Assembly: GCF_019795295.1 (NCBI RefSeq)
Contig: NZ_JAIMCG010000005.1
Span: 186,001 to 250,000 of the forward strand
Source of the DNA: Cupriavidus sp. AU9028
GTDB lineage: Bacteria; Pseudomonadota; Gammaproteobacteria; Burkholderiales; Burkholderiaceae
DNA length: 64,000 nt
Direction of reading: 5' to 3'
Shown here: piece by piece, positions 8,819-17,101 of the stretch
Layout: each line of letters opens with the position of its first letter
How positions within the stretch are numbered: position 1 is the first letter of the stretch
The notes under the pieces: model-generated
Databases searched by the model: none
Told to the model about the DNA's origin: nothing
Seen by the model: the letters and a program-made list of their open reading frames with translations, nothing else
Position numbers and translations under genes: made by a program

Positions 8819-10366
8819 ATGGAACGCGAATCCTCCCTCGACCCCGATACCTGCTATCGCGCGATCGTCTCGCACGACCGCCGGTTCGACGGGCGCTTTT
8901 TCGTCGGCGTATCGAGCACCGGCATCTACTGCCGCCCGATCTGCGCCGTGCGCACGCCCAAGCGGGAGAACTGCACCTTCTTCCCCACCGCAGCGGCGGC
9001 GGAGAAGCAGGGGTATCGGCCCTGCCTGCGCTGCCGGCCCGAGCTGGCGCCGGGTCATGCGTTGTCCGAACTGTCCGGCCGGCTGGCGCAGGCGGCGGCG
9101 CGGCTGATCGAAGAGGGATTCCTTGCCGACGCCGATCTGCCCGCGCTGGCGGCGCGCATCGGCGTGACCGATCGGCATCTGCGCCGGCTGTTCCAGGCGC
9201 AGTACGGCGTGACGCCGCTGGAGTACGCGCAGACCCAACGTCTGCTGCTGGCCAAGCGCCTGCTGACCGATACCGCGTTGCCGATTACCGAGGTGGCAAT
9301 GGCGGCCGGCTTCGGCAGCGTGCGGCGCTTCAACGAGCTGCTGCGCTCGCGCTACGGCATCGCGCCGGGCACCATCCGGCGCGGCAATGCGGCGAAAGTC
9401 TCGGCCGACGAGCTGGTGTTCGAGCTGGGCTACCGCCCCCCGATGGCATGGCCTGCACTGATGGCATTCCTTGGCGCGCGCGTGGTGGAGGGCGTCGAGC
9501 AATTCGTGCCGGATATGCATGGTGGCAGCTACGGGCGAACGGTCGCCGTGGAGGTGGCTGGCCGCGTCCATCGCGGGTGGTTCCGGCTGACGCTGGTGCC
9601 GTCGCGCTGCCTGCTGCGGGTCGCCGTGTCGCCCACGCTCGCCCATGCCGTGCCGCAGGTGCTGGGCAAGGTGCGGCGGCTGTGCGACCTTGGCTGCCGG
9701 CCCGACGTGGTGGACGGGCACCTCGGGGAACTGGCGGCGGCGACGCCCGGCATGCGGCTGCCGGGCGCGGTGGACGGCTTCGAGATCGCGGTGCGCGCGG
9801 TGCTGGGGCAGGTCGTGTCGGTGGCGCAGGCGCGGGCCATGCTGGGCCGTCTGGTCGCCGCGCACGGCATGCCGATTCCCGCGCCCGATGGCAAGCTGCG
9901 GCTGTGCTTTCCTGCCGCCGCCGATCTGGCGGCACTTGCCCCGGCGCAACTCGAAGCGTGCGGCATTCCGCCGGGCAAGGCGCGCACCGTGAACCGGATT
10001 GCCCATGCTGTCGCGAGCGGTGCCTTGTCCCTGGAAGCAGAAGCGCCGCCCGAGCAGACGGTGGCCGCCCTGTGCGACATCGACGGCGTGGGCGACTGGA
10101 CGGCGCAGTATGTCGCCATGCGCGCGCTGGGATGGCCGGATGCCTTTCCCGCCAGCGACTACGCGCTGCGCAAGGTGATGGGCATGGCCACGGCCGGCCA
10201 GGTCCGCCGCCACGCCGCGCAGTGGGCGCCGTGGCGCGCCTATGCGGCGATGCACCTGTGGCAGCGGTATGCCGAGCAGACGGCGCAGACACGCAGCACC
10301 GGCGCAACTGCGCAGGCCGCTGCGATCATCCCGGCGCCGGAGGTGGCGCCCTTGCAGGAGTCGTGA
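8819..10366 (+). CDS. alkA: Ada-AraC-AlkA fusion: methyl-phosphotriester sensor plus 3-methyladenine DNA glycosylase
   Basis: 515 residues. Domains: Ada zinc domain (1-78) with Cys38, Cys42, Cys69 and Cys72, exactly the Ada ligand numbering, which also supports the start at 8819; AraC-type double HTH (about 85-180); AlkA N-domain; HhH-GPD glycosylase core with DIDGVGDWTAQYVAMRAL near 419 and the catalytic Asp447 in ASDYALR. The Ada domain takes a methyl group from damaged phosphate and turns the protein into an activator; the AlkA part excises alkylated bases. The Ogt gene follows after a single base, so both are one operon, likely self-activated on alkylation. Confidence 0.93.
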   Translation: MERESSLDPDTCYRAIVSHDRRFDGRFFVGVSSTGIYCRPICAVRTPKRENCTFFPTAAAAEKQGYRPCLRCRPELAPGHALSELSGRLAQAAARLIEEGFLADADLPALAARIGVTDRHLRRLFQAQYGVTPLEYAQTQRLLLAKRLLTDTALPITEVAMAAGFGSVRRFNELLRSRYGIAPGTIRRGNAAKVSADELVFELGYRPPMAWPALMAFLGARVVEGVEQFVPDMHGGSYGRTVAVEVAGRVHRGWFRLTLVPSRCLLRVAVSPTLAHAVPQVLGKVRRLCDLGCRPDVVDGHLGELAAATPGMRLPGAVDGFEIAVRAVLGQVVSVAQARAMLGRLVAAHGMPIPAPDGKLRLCFPAAADLAALAPAQLEACGIPPGKARTVNRIAHAVASGALSLEAEAPPEQTVAALCDIDGVGDWTAQYVAMRALGWPDAFPASDYALRKVMGMATAGQVRRHAAQWAPWRAYAAMHLWQRYAEQTAQTRSTGATAQAAAIIPAPEVAPLQES

Positions 10367-10367
10367 C

Positions 10368-10916
10368 ATGACGCACTATCGAACTTTCTCCAGCCCGCTT
10401 GGCCCCATGCTGCTGCGCGCGGAGGCGGATGCGCTGACCGGCGTGTTCTTCGCCGGCCAGAAGCATCACCCGGCCGGGCCGTTCGCGCTGGCAGCCAGTG
10501 GCGAGGACGGTCCTGTCCGCCGCCTGCTGGATGCGGCAATCGAGCAGCTCGGCCAGTACTACGCGGGCGAACGCCGCGCTTTCGACCTGCCGGTGCGCCT
10601 GGCGGGCAGCGCCTTCCAGCAGCGTGTCTGGCAAGCGCTGCAGGAAATTCCCTTTGGCGAAACCGTGAGCTATGGCGCGCTGGCGCGCAGGCTGGACCTG
10701 CCCGCCGCGCACGCACGTGCGGTCGGCATGGCGGTGGGGCGCAATCCGGTTTCGGTGATCGTGCCATGCCACCGCGTGCTGGGTGCCGCAGGTGCGTTGA
10801 CCGGCTATGCTGGCGGCATCGAGCGCAAGCAGGCGCTGCTGGGCATCGAGGGCGACGCGCGCTGGCGCGCTGGGCTGCGGTGCAGCGAGTGGGCGGGCTC
10901 GCCTCTGGCGGCCTGA
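10368..10916 (+). CDS. ogt: Methylated-DNA-[protein]-cysteine S-methyltransferase
   Basis: 182 residues. The suicide acceptor Cys134 lies in IVPCHRVLG, and the Arg-finger HTH region FGETVSYGALARRL precedes it. The protein repairs O6-methylguanine by irreversible methyl transfer to this cysteine. Start MTHYRTF begins one base after the alkA stop, indicating translational coupling. With the Ada N-domain residing in AlkA, this gene supplies the C-terminal activity of classic Ada as a separate protein. Confidence 0.95.
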   Translation: MTHYRTFSSPLGPMLLRAEADALTGVFFAGQKHHPAGPFALAASGEDGPVRRLLDAAIEQLGQYYAGERRAFDLPVRLAGSAFQQRVWQALQEIPFGETVSYGALARRLDLPAAHARAVGMAVGRNPVSVIVPCHRVLGAAGALTGYAGGIERKQALLGIEGDARWRAGLRCSEWAGSPLAA

Positions 10917-10967
10917 TACGCCAACGCTGCATCGACCGGAGCATCGTCACGATGACAGGAGCCGGAT

Positions 10968-11519
10968 TTGACGCGGCTATTCGTCGCCCTTGATACGCCA
11001 GCGGAACTGGCCATCGCCCTGCGCGCCACGGTGCCGGCAGGTGCGGGGCTGCGCGTGTCGCCGGCCAGCCAGATCCACCTGACGCTGCGCTTCATCGGCG
11101 AAGTCGATGAAGCCGGCATTCCTGGCATCGAGACAGCGCTTGCCCGCGTGCGGGCGTCGCCTTTCGCGCTGGCCGTCGAGGGCGTGGGTCGCTTCGGTTC
11201 CCCTGCGGGCGCACGCGGCGGCGGCGTGCTATGGGCCGGTGTCCGGCCGGAGCCGGCGCTGCTGGCGTTGCAGGCCGCAGTGGAGTCGGCATTGCAGGCG
11301 GCCGGCATTGCCCGCGAGCGGCGCGCCTGGCATCCCCATCTGACCGTGGCGCGCATCGGGCCGCGCACCGGTGCCGCAGCGGTCGAACAATGGCTGGCAC
11401 AGCATGGCGGCATGACGTTCCCCGGCTGGACGGTATCGCGCTTCATCCTGTACGAGAGCCGCCTGCTGCCCGGCGGCGCCGAGCATCGCCAGCGGCGCGG
11501 CTATCCGCTCGCGGCATAA
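10968..11519 (+). CDS. thpR: RNA 2',3'-cyclic phosphodiesterase
   Basis: 183 residues, 2H phosphoesterase family. Two HxTx motifs are present: His37-Leu-Thr-Leu and His124-Leu-Thr-Val, the paired catalytic histidines. Translation starts at TTG (10968): AGGAG sits 6 bases before it and no in-frame ATG exists nearby. Family members open 2',3'-cyclic phosphates on RNA ends. It follows ogt by 51 bases on the same strand and may share the repair transcript. Confidence 0.9.
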   Translation: MTRLFVALDTPAELAIALRATVPAGAGLRVSPASQIHLTLRFIGEVDEAGIPGIETALARVRASPFALAVEGVGRFGSPAGARGGGVLWAGVRPEPALLALQAAVESALQAAGIARERRAWHPHLTVARIGPRTGAAAVEQWLAQHGGMTFPGWTVSRFILYESRLLPGGAEHRQRRGYPLAA

Positions 11520-11545
11520 GCCGGACAACCCCACGGAAGTCGGGC

Positions 11546-11573
11546 TAAAGTTTTGTCCGCTTCTGGCCGTTTT
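11546..11573 (+). promoter_or_regulatory. Sigma28 (FliA)-like promoter of ycgR
   Basis: TAAAGTTT at 11546-11553 and GCCGTTTT at 11566-11573, separated by 12 bases. The enterobacterial FliA consensus is TAAAGTTT-N11-GCCGATAA. It lies 87 bases before the ycgR ATG, in line with YcgR being a late flagellar gene in enterobacteria. Confidence 0.65.
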
Positions 11574-11659
11574 TGCACTAGAGTCCTCACCGCCTGCCGG
11601 CGGCAGGGCGCCAGTCGCGCGTGCGCCGCGCGCGTCCGTATCCAGCACCGCGTATTCCC

Positions 11660-12406
11660 ATGAACCCCCAAGAGTCCACCGAAGCCTCGCAGCCGCAGCA
11701 TCTGGCGGCGGACGAGCAGTACCGGCTAACCCATTCGTCGCAGATCGGCACTGTGCTGCGCGATCTCGCCTGGCAGAAGTGCACGGTCAACGTGCGCACT
11801 GACCGCGCCAGGGAGACCGTCACCGCACTGCTGCATGTGGACCCGTCCAGCCGTACCTTCGTGTTCGACTGGTGCCGCACCGATGACGAATCGAAGGCGG
11901 TGATGGAATCGAAGAAGAACGCGTTCGCGGCCTCGCTGCGCGGCGTGCCGGTCAATTTCGAGATCGGAACGGCGACGCCGATCGATTTCCAGGGTGGCCC
12001 CGCGCTGCAGGCGCTGTTCCCGGACAAGCTCTATCACTTCCAGCGCCGCCGGCATTTCCGCGCGCGCACGCTGGTGACCCGTAGCTACTCGTGCGAGGGA
12101 CGTCTCGAGGACGGCCGCATTGTCAAGCTCGATATCTCGGACCTGTCGCTCTCCGGCGTGGGATTGCGCTCGCGCACCGTCGGCGACGCGCAGCTTCCGG
12201 TGGGTGCGGAGCTGTCGCGGGCCCGCCTGGATTTCGGGCAGCTCGGCAAACTGGATCTGGATCTGCGCGTGGTCGGCCACTGGCTGGTGGGCCGCGATGA
12301 GAGCGCGATCCACCATTTCGGCTGCACCTTCGTCAATATCGACGGACGCGTGGAGAACATGCTGCAGCGCCTGGTGTTCGCGCTGGAACTGGCGCACCGC
12401 GGCTAA
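11660..12406 (+). CDS. ycgR: Flagellar brake protein YcgR (PilZ domain)
   Basis: 248 residues. The N-terminal YcgR domain (about 25-120) is followed by a C-terminal PilZ domain with the c-di-GMP motif RRHFR (Arg130-Arg134) and D161-x-S163-x-x-G166 (in DLSLSG). YcgR bound to c-di-GMP slows the flagellar motor. The ATG at 11660 starts the conserved part; the longer upstream frame is Arg/Pro-rich and is left out. A sigma28-like promoter precedes it, so it is probably a single-gene flagellar unit. No other motility gene is in the window. Confidence 0.9.
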   Translation: MNPQESTEASQPQHLAADEQYRLTHSSQIGTVLRDLAWQKCTVNVRTDRARETVTALLHVDPSSRTFVFDWCRTDDESKAVMESKKNAFAASLRGVPVNFEIGTATPIDFQGGPALQALFPDKLYHFQRRRHFRARTLVTRSYSCEGRLEDGRIVKLDISDLSLSGVGLRSRTVGDAQLPVGAELSRARLDFGQLGKLDLDLRVVGHWLVGRDESAIHHFGCTFVNIDGRVENMLQRLVFALELAHRG

Positions 12407-12578
12407 GGCGCGGTGCCGGCTCGCCCCGGCGGGCCGGCCGGCTTGAGTCAGGCGAGCAGGCGGTGCCTGGACGGAAGCCGTGTTGGAAGACGCCGGTCAA
12501 AAGATGCCGGCGGCAAATCGCTCGCCGACTCGGCGAAAGCAGCGGATCCGGCCTCTCGCGGCAGGACCGCGCAAGCCG

Positions 12579-12812
12579 TCATTGCGGCTTGGTCTGTGCC
12601 ACCATCGTGATGGCAAGCATCACATCCCCGGACAGCCGGCCGCCATTGCTCGGCATGCCTTCATTCGCCAGGATGTCCCACAGGTTCTCCGACCCTGCCG
12701 CGATGCGCTGACGCAGCTCGGCCAGATAGGCATGTTCTGCCGGCATCAGCGGCCGCTCCCCGCTGCGCATGTCCGCAACGATTGCCCCGAGTGAGAGTTT
12801 TTCGAAAGTCAT
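12579..12812 (-). CDS. Small conserved-looking protein of unknown function
   Basis: 77 residues from MTFEKLSLGAIVADM; an ATG at 12836 would add eight residues, but neither start has a clear Shine-Dalgarno. The composition is ordinary, with amphipathic helical segments (AYLAELRQRIAAGSENLWDIL), no membrane segment, no cysteines and no recognised HTH. Its leader holds a 31-bp near-perfect palindrome (12837-12867) and a possible -10 (TAGAAT). A strong regulatory element in front of a small ORF supports its being real. Function not recognised. Confidence 0.6.
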   Translation of the reverse strand: MTFEKLSLGAIVADMRSGERPLMPAEHAYLAELRQRIAAGSENLWDILANEGMPSNGGRLSGDVMLAITMVAQTKPQ

Positions 12813-12836
12813 ATTAGTGTCGCCCCGATCACTCAT

Positions 12837-12867
12837 TTGGAGCGACTTGCAATGCAATTCGCTCCAA
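12837..12867. promoter_or_regulatory. 31-bp near-perfect palindrome in the leader of the small gene
   Basis: Arms TTGGAGCGACTTGCA and TGCAATTCGCTCCAA around one central A, with a single mismatch in 15 pairs. It could be an operator or an RNA hairpin. The rest of 12868-13215 is AT-richer than the surroundings, with GATTC/GAATC half sites, and shows no gene. Confidence 0.7.
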
Positions 12868-13215
12868 CGAGCGTCGATTCTATCGAATTTGTACGAATCC
12901 GTTTAAAACGAACATAGAGGCTTTTACCCACTGTTTCTTCGAGTGACCGCCAAAACGGAGAGAAGCGCCACGGCCCGGGCACAAATGCCGGCACCTCGCG
13001 AAGGTCACGGGAAACGCACGACATCACAGAAGAGTGCCGGCTCATGCGCCTGTTGCGTGCCGGTTGCGCGCACATTTCGCGCACATTTCCCGCACACGTA
13101 CCGAAAATAAATCGGGGATGCAGTGATCCCCGATACATCCAATTCGGGAAATTTTCCGGCGGCGCCATGCAATCCGCACCAAAGGCGGGATTGCTTCACG
13201 TGGAATTGGCAGCGC

Positions 13216-14076
13216 TCAGCCAGTAATGAGGCGAGCCATTGCGGCAGAGGCTTCGCGCATGGCCGGCAGCAGGCGCCGCACCATGTCCGGCTCATCGACT
13301 TCGCCGACGCGCACGCTGACGCTGATCCCGGCCACCGCGCGCCCACTCTCGTCCGGCACTGGTACCGCGATCGCGCGCAGACCCGGCTCCAGCTCCTCGT
13401 CCACGATCACATAGCCGTCATTGCGGGCCTGGACGAAGCAGCGCTCGAGCTCGGCGCGGGTGACCTTGGTCTGCACGGTGCGGGGATGAAGATCGGCGCG
13501 GCTGAAATAGGCGTCCTGCGCCGCCTGATCGAGGTCCGCCAGCAGCACCCGGCCCACGGACGTGCAGAAGGCGGGCAGCCGGCTGCCCATGCCGAGCGCG
13601 TGGGTCAGTACGCGGCGCACTTCCGAACGCGCCAGATAGAGGATGTCGGTGTCCTCGAGGATCGCCAGCGCGCAGGTTTCGTTCAGCGTGCGGCTGAGCT
13701 GGTCGAGGATGGGCTGAGCCTGCGCCACCAGCGCCGTGGAGGAGAAATAGGCGTGCCCGAGGTGCAATACCCGCGGGCGCAACGCGAAGCGGCCGTCCTC
13801 CTGGCTGACGTAGCCCAGCTGCTCCAGCGTATAGAGGCAACGGCGCACCGAGGCGCGGGACAGCCCCGTACGCTGGGCCACCTGGGCGATGGTGAGCGGA
13901 CGCTTGCGCTCCGAGAAGGCCTCCAGCACCGTCAGCCCGCGCGCCAGCGACAGCATGAAATTGGGATCGCCGGCATAGCGCTCCAGCCCCTGCGGGCGGG
14001 CCGGGGCGTCGAGCCGCACCGGTGCGGCCGCAGTAGAAGGGCCCGTGCCCGGCACGGACGGCTTGCGCGCAGTCAT
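13216..14076 (-). CDS. IclR-family regulator, PcaR/PobR-like
   Basis: 286 residues. N-terminal HTH (about 60-110: LTIAQVAQRTGLSRASVRRCLYTLEQLGYV) and a C-terminal IclR effector domain ending with SVRVGEVDEPDMVRRLLPAMREAS. The wording of the sequence resembles the PcaR/PcaU/PobR branch that regulates aromatic acid degradation, but no aromatic genes are adjacent. MTARKPS (14076) is chosen over an upstream Arg/Trp-rich extension that overlaps the previous gene. Last gene of the minus-strand cluster starting at 20056. Confidence 0.88.
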   Translation of the reverse strand: MTARKPSVPGTGPSTAAAPVRLDAPARPQGLERYAGDPNFMLSLARGLTVLEAFSERKRPLTIAQVAQRTGLSRASVRRCLYTLEQLGYVSQEDGRFALRPRVLHLGHAYFSSTALVAQAQPILDQLSRTLNETCALAILEDTDILYLARSEVRRVLTHALGMGSRLPAFCTSVGRVLLADLDQAAQDAYFSRADLHPRTVQTKVTRAELERCFVQARNDGYVIVDEELEPGLRAIAVPVPDESGRAVAGISVSVRVGEVDEPDMVRRLLPAMREASAAMARLITG

Positions 14077-14086
14077 GGCGGCTGGA

Positions 14087-14965
14087 TCAGCTGCCGGCAC
14101 GCAGCGTGGCCAGGATACGCGCATGCAGGCGCGGGTTGGCGCTCGCCACCACGCGTCCCCCTTGCTGGGCGTCGCCACCGTTCCAGTCGGTCATCACGCC
14201 GCCGGCGCCCTCGATGATCGGGATCAGCGCCTGCACATCGTAGGGTTGCAGCCCGGCTTCCACCACGGCGTCGACGTGCCCGGCCGCCACCATGCAATAG
14301 GCGTAGCAGTCGCCGCCATAGCGCAGCAGGCGTGCCTGCTGCGCGACCCGCTGGAAGGCGTTCCAGTCGGCCTCGTCGGCATACATCTGCGGAGTGGTAC
14401 ACATCACGGTGGCATCGGCCAGCGTTTCGCACGCACTGCTGGACAGCCGCTCTTCGTGCCCGGCGCGCCGCAGCATGGCCGCGCGGCCATCGCCATGGAA
14501 GCGCTCGCCGGTGAAGGGCTGGTCCATGATGCCGAGCACCGGTCGCGTGCCATCGTTCAGCGCGATCAGCGTGCCCCACAGCGGCAGGCCCGAGATGAAG
14601 GCGCGGGTGCCGTCGACCGGATCGAGCACCCAGGTCCACGGCGTCTGCCCTGCGACGCGCCCGTGTTCCTCGCCGAGGATGCCGTGCTGGGGATAGCGCG
14701 CCGCGATGCGCTCGCGCATCGCCGCTTCGGCGCGGCGGTCGGCTTCGGTCACCGGGTCGTAGCGCAGCGCGGGCTGCGCGACGTCGCGGCCCGCGCTCTT
14801 GTCGTCCACCGCCATGCGCGAGCGGAACAGGGGCAGCGTGCAGGATGCCGCCGCATCGGCCAGCTCGTGCGCGAAGGCCAGGTATTCGGCGAGGGCCGGA
14901 TCGCTCCGGGGGCCGTTGGCGGAATTTGCGGAGGCGGCGGAAGCAGCGGAATCAGTCGGTGTCAT
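14087..14965 (-). CDS. Inositol monophosphatase family protein (HisN-like phosphatase)
   Basis: 292 residues from MTPTDS. Metal-binding motifs of the family: GEEHG, the signature WVLDPVDGTRAF, and YDVQALIPIIEGAGG. Mg2+-dependent phosphomonoesterase; the sequence is closer to HisN-type histidinol-phosphatases than to SuhB. It sits between two IclR genes on the same strand, ten bases before the downstream one. Substrate cannot be fixed from sequence. An upstream ATG at 15022 is possible; neither start has a strong ribosome site. Confidence 0.85.
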   Translation of the reverse strand: MTPTDSAASAASANSANGPRSDPALAEYLAFAHELADAAASCTLPLFRSRMAVDDKSAGRDVAQPALRYDPVTEADRRAEAAMRERIAARYPQHGILGEEHGRVAGQTPWTWVLDPVDGTRAFISGLPLWGTLIALNDGTRPVLGIMDQPFTGERFHGDGRAAMLRRAGHEERLSSSACETLADATVMCTTPQMYADEADWNAFQRVAQQARLLRYGGDCYAYCMVAAGHVDAVVEAGLQPYDVQALIPIIEGAGGVMTDWNGGDAQQGGRVVASANPRLHARILATLRAGS

Positions 14966-15090
14966 GGCGACGAGAGGAGAAAGCGGATGCGGGCGAGCCA
15001 GCAGCGGCCGGTTCGCCGGCAAGCCGACGGGCCCTGCCGGGCCGGAAAAGCGAAAATCGTATCAGGCTTTGCCGCCGAGGGCACCCGCGG

Positions 15091-15855
15091 TCAACCTTGC
15101 AGTGCCCGCACCGCCGCGCGCAGCGGCGCGGCTAGCTGGGCTTCACGCGGTTCGACGCGGTACAGCGGACCGGCCACCGAGATGCCATACATGGCGCCGC
15201 CGAGCATCACCGGCATCGCGATCGCGCCCAGGTCGGCCAGCGATTCCCCAAAGTTGCGGGCCCAGCCGCGCTGCCGGCTGTGGGCCAGTTCTTCCTGCAA
15301 CGCGGCGCGATCGGGCAGTGTCCGGGCCGTCAGCGGCGTGAAACTGGCATTGGCCAGTACGGCATCGCGCTCGCTGTCGGGCAGCGCCGCCAGCAACGCG
15401 CGGCCGATGGAGTTGGTGTGGGCCTGCCGGTGCTCGCCCGCCGAGGCGGTGTAGCGCACCGGGTTGCGCGACTCGAACACGGCCAGGTACAGCACGCGGC
15501 CGTCGTCGCGCAGCTTGCCGAAGATCACCGTTTCGCCGGTTTCGTCCCGCAGCGACTCAAGTACCGGCTGAACGCGCTCGAGCAGAGGATCGTTGGCGGC
15601 GATGCGTTCGGCAATCGCCAGCAGTCGGCCGGTCGGGTAATAGCCCTGGCGCCGGCCGGATTCGTACAGGTAGCCCAGCGAGGCCAGCGTGCGAATCAGC
15701 CCCAGGCAGCTGGACATTGGCGCCCCAAGCAATCTGGCGAGCTCCGTCAGCGTCAGCGACCGGCCCTCGCGGGCGTAGATCTCCATGATCTCGATGACGC
15801 GCAGCGCCGTCTTGACGTTGGCGGCGCTGCGCTCGGCGGGCTCGGCGGTGGTCAT
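15091..15855 (-). CDS. IclR-family transcriptional regulator
   Basis: 254 residues. HTH at about 12-65 (LTLTELARLLGAPMSSCLGLIRTLASLGYL) and a C-terminal ligand domain with the ETGETVIFGKL, SIGRALLAALP and GAIAMPVMLGGAMYGISVAGP signatures. It starts four bases after the CaiB gene stops, so it is co-transcribed with the acyl-CoA genes and is the likely regulator of that cluster. The ATG at 15855 avoids overlap with CaiB. Confidence 0.88.
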   Translation of the reverse strand: MTTAEPAERSAANVKTALRVIEIMEIYAREGRSLTLTELARLLGAPMSSCLGLIRTLASLGYLYESGRRQGYYPTGRLLAIAERIAANDPLLERVQPVLESLRDETGETVIFGKLRDDGRVLYLAVFESRNPVRYTASAGEHRQAHTNSIGRALLAALPDSERDAVLANASFTPLTARTLPDRAALQEELAHSRQRGWARNFGESLADLGAIAMPVMLGGAMYGISVAGPLYRVEPREAQLAAPLRAAVRALQG

Positions 15856-15859
15856 GCTG

Positions 15860-17098
15860 TCATCCTGGGCTGTTGCGCGCGGGGCCGGCCCGCGTGGCAT
15901 CGTCTGGTGGCGCCGGCTCCTGCTCCCGCTGACGGGAGGCGAGCGCTTGCGGCAGGCGACGAATATTACCCGGCGTGCGCGAGAACCGCGTCGGAATGCC
16001 CACCGTGCGCAGCCGCCCCTCGGTGGGGTGGTCGTATTCCCGCACCAAGCCGGTTGCGCGCAGGTGCGGGTCGTCGAGCACCGCGTCGAATGCGGGTACC
16101 TCGCCGTGCGGGATGTCTGCGTCGCGCAGCAGCGCCAGCCACTGCGCGGTGGTGCGGGTGGCGACGATGTCCGCGAGGGTGGCGTACAGCGTGTCGATAT
16201 TGGCGCTGCGCCCGGCCGGGGTTGCGTAACGCGGATCGGCGGCCAGGTCGCCGCGGCCGGCCAGCGCGAAGAACCGCGTCCACTGCGCGCTGGTGTAGGG
16301 CAGCAGCGCCAGATAGCCGTCGCTGGTGCGGTAAGGCTTGCGATGCGGCGACATGACGCGCCCGTAGCCCGCGGCGCCCAGGGGCGGCACGAAGGTCTGG
16401 CCGGCCAGCTGCTCGACCGCGAGAAAGGACACCAGCGTCTCGAACATCGGCACTTCGATCGCCTGCCCGCGGCCGGAGCGCTCGCGCTCGTAGAGCGCCA
16501 TTGGAATCGCGTAGGCCACCGTCAACCCCGCCACCTTGTCGGCGAGGATGGTGTTGACGTAGCGCGGGCCGTCCTCGTTCGCGCCCTGGAAGGCGGCCAT
16601 GCCGCTGCGGGCCTGGATGATGTCGTCGAAGGCCGGCTGCCCGGCATAGGGGCCGTCGTCGGCGTAGCCGTAGGCACCGCAGTAGATCAGCCGGGGATGA
16701 TCGGGCGCGAGGGTGGCATAGTCCAGCCCCAGCTTGCGCAGCGAGGCGGGCCGTACGTTGGAGACGAACACGTCGGCGCCGGCGATCAGCGTCTTCAGCG
16801 CCGCCAGGTCGCCGTCGCGCTTCAGGTCCAGCATGGCGAAGCGCTTGTTGCGGTTCAGGTTCAGGAACGCCGCGCCCATCGCCGGGTGTAGCGCGGGTTC
16901 GGCATGGCGGAACACGTCGCCTTCCGGCGCTTCGACCTTGATGACGTCGGCACCCATGTCGCCAAGGATCTGCGTCGCATAGGGACCCATGCCGACCGAC
17001 GTCATGTCGACGACACGCACGCCGGCCAGCGGCCCGGTCGGCTTGTGTTCGCCGGCCTCGTCGTCCGGCTGCCAGGCTGGGATCGGATCAGGTGCCAT
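15860..17098 (-). CDS. CaiB/BaiF (class III) CoA-transferase
   Basis: 412 residues. Family features: GVRVVDMTSVGMGPYATQILGDMGADVIKVE near the start, NRNKRFAMLDLK, and the catalytic Asp expected in the NTILADKVAGLTVAYAI segment (near residue 190). It transfers CoA from an acyl-CoA donor to a free carboxylic acid. It begins three bases after the acyl-CoA dehydrogenase gene ends, so the two act in series: acid activation, then alpha-beta oxidation. With the Bug receptor upstream, this is a typical Burkholderiales acid uptake and activation cassette. Confidence 0.92.
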   Translation of the reverse strand: MAPDPIPAWQPDDEAGEHKPTGPLAGVRVVDMTSVGMGPYATQILGDMGADVIKVEAPEGDVFRHAEPALHPAMGAAFLNLNRNKRFAMLDLKRDGDLAALKTLIAGADVFVSNVRPASLRKLGLDYATLAPDHPRLIYCGAYGYADDGPYAGQPAFDDIIQARSGMAAFQGANEDGPRYVNTILADKVAGLTVAYAIPMALYERERSGRGQAIEVPMFETLVSFLAVEQLAGQTFVPPLGAAGYGRVMSPHRKPYRTSDGYLALLPYTSAQWTRFFALAGRGDLAADPRYATPAGRSANIDTLYATLADIVATRTTAQWLALLRDADIPHGEVPAFDAVLDDPHLRATGLVREYDHPTEGRLRTVGIPTRFSRTPGNIRRLPQALASRQREQEPAPPDDATRAGPARNSPG

Positions 17099-17101
17099 GG
17101 T

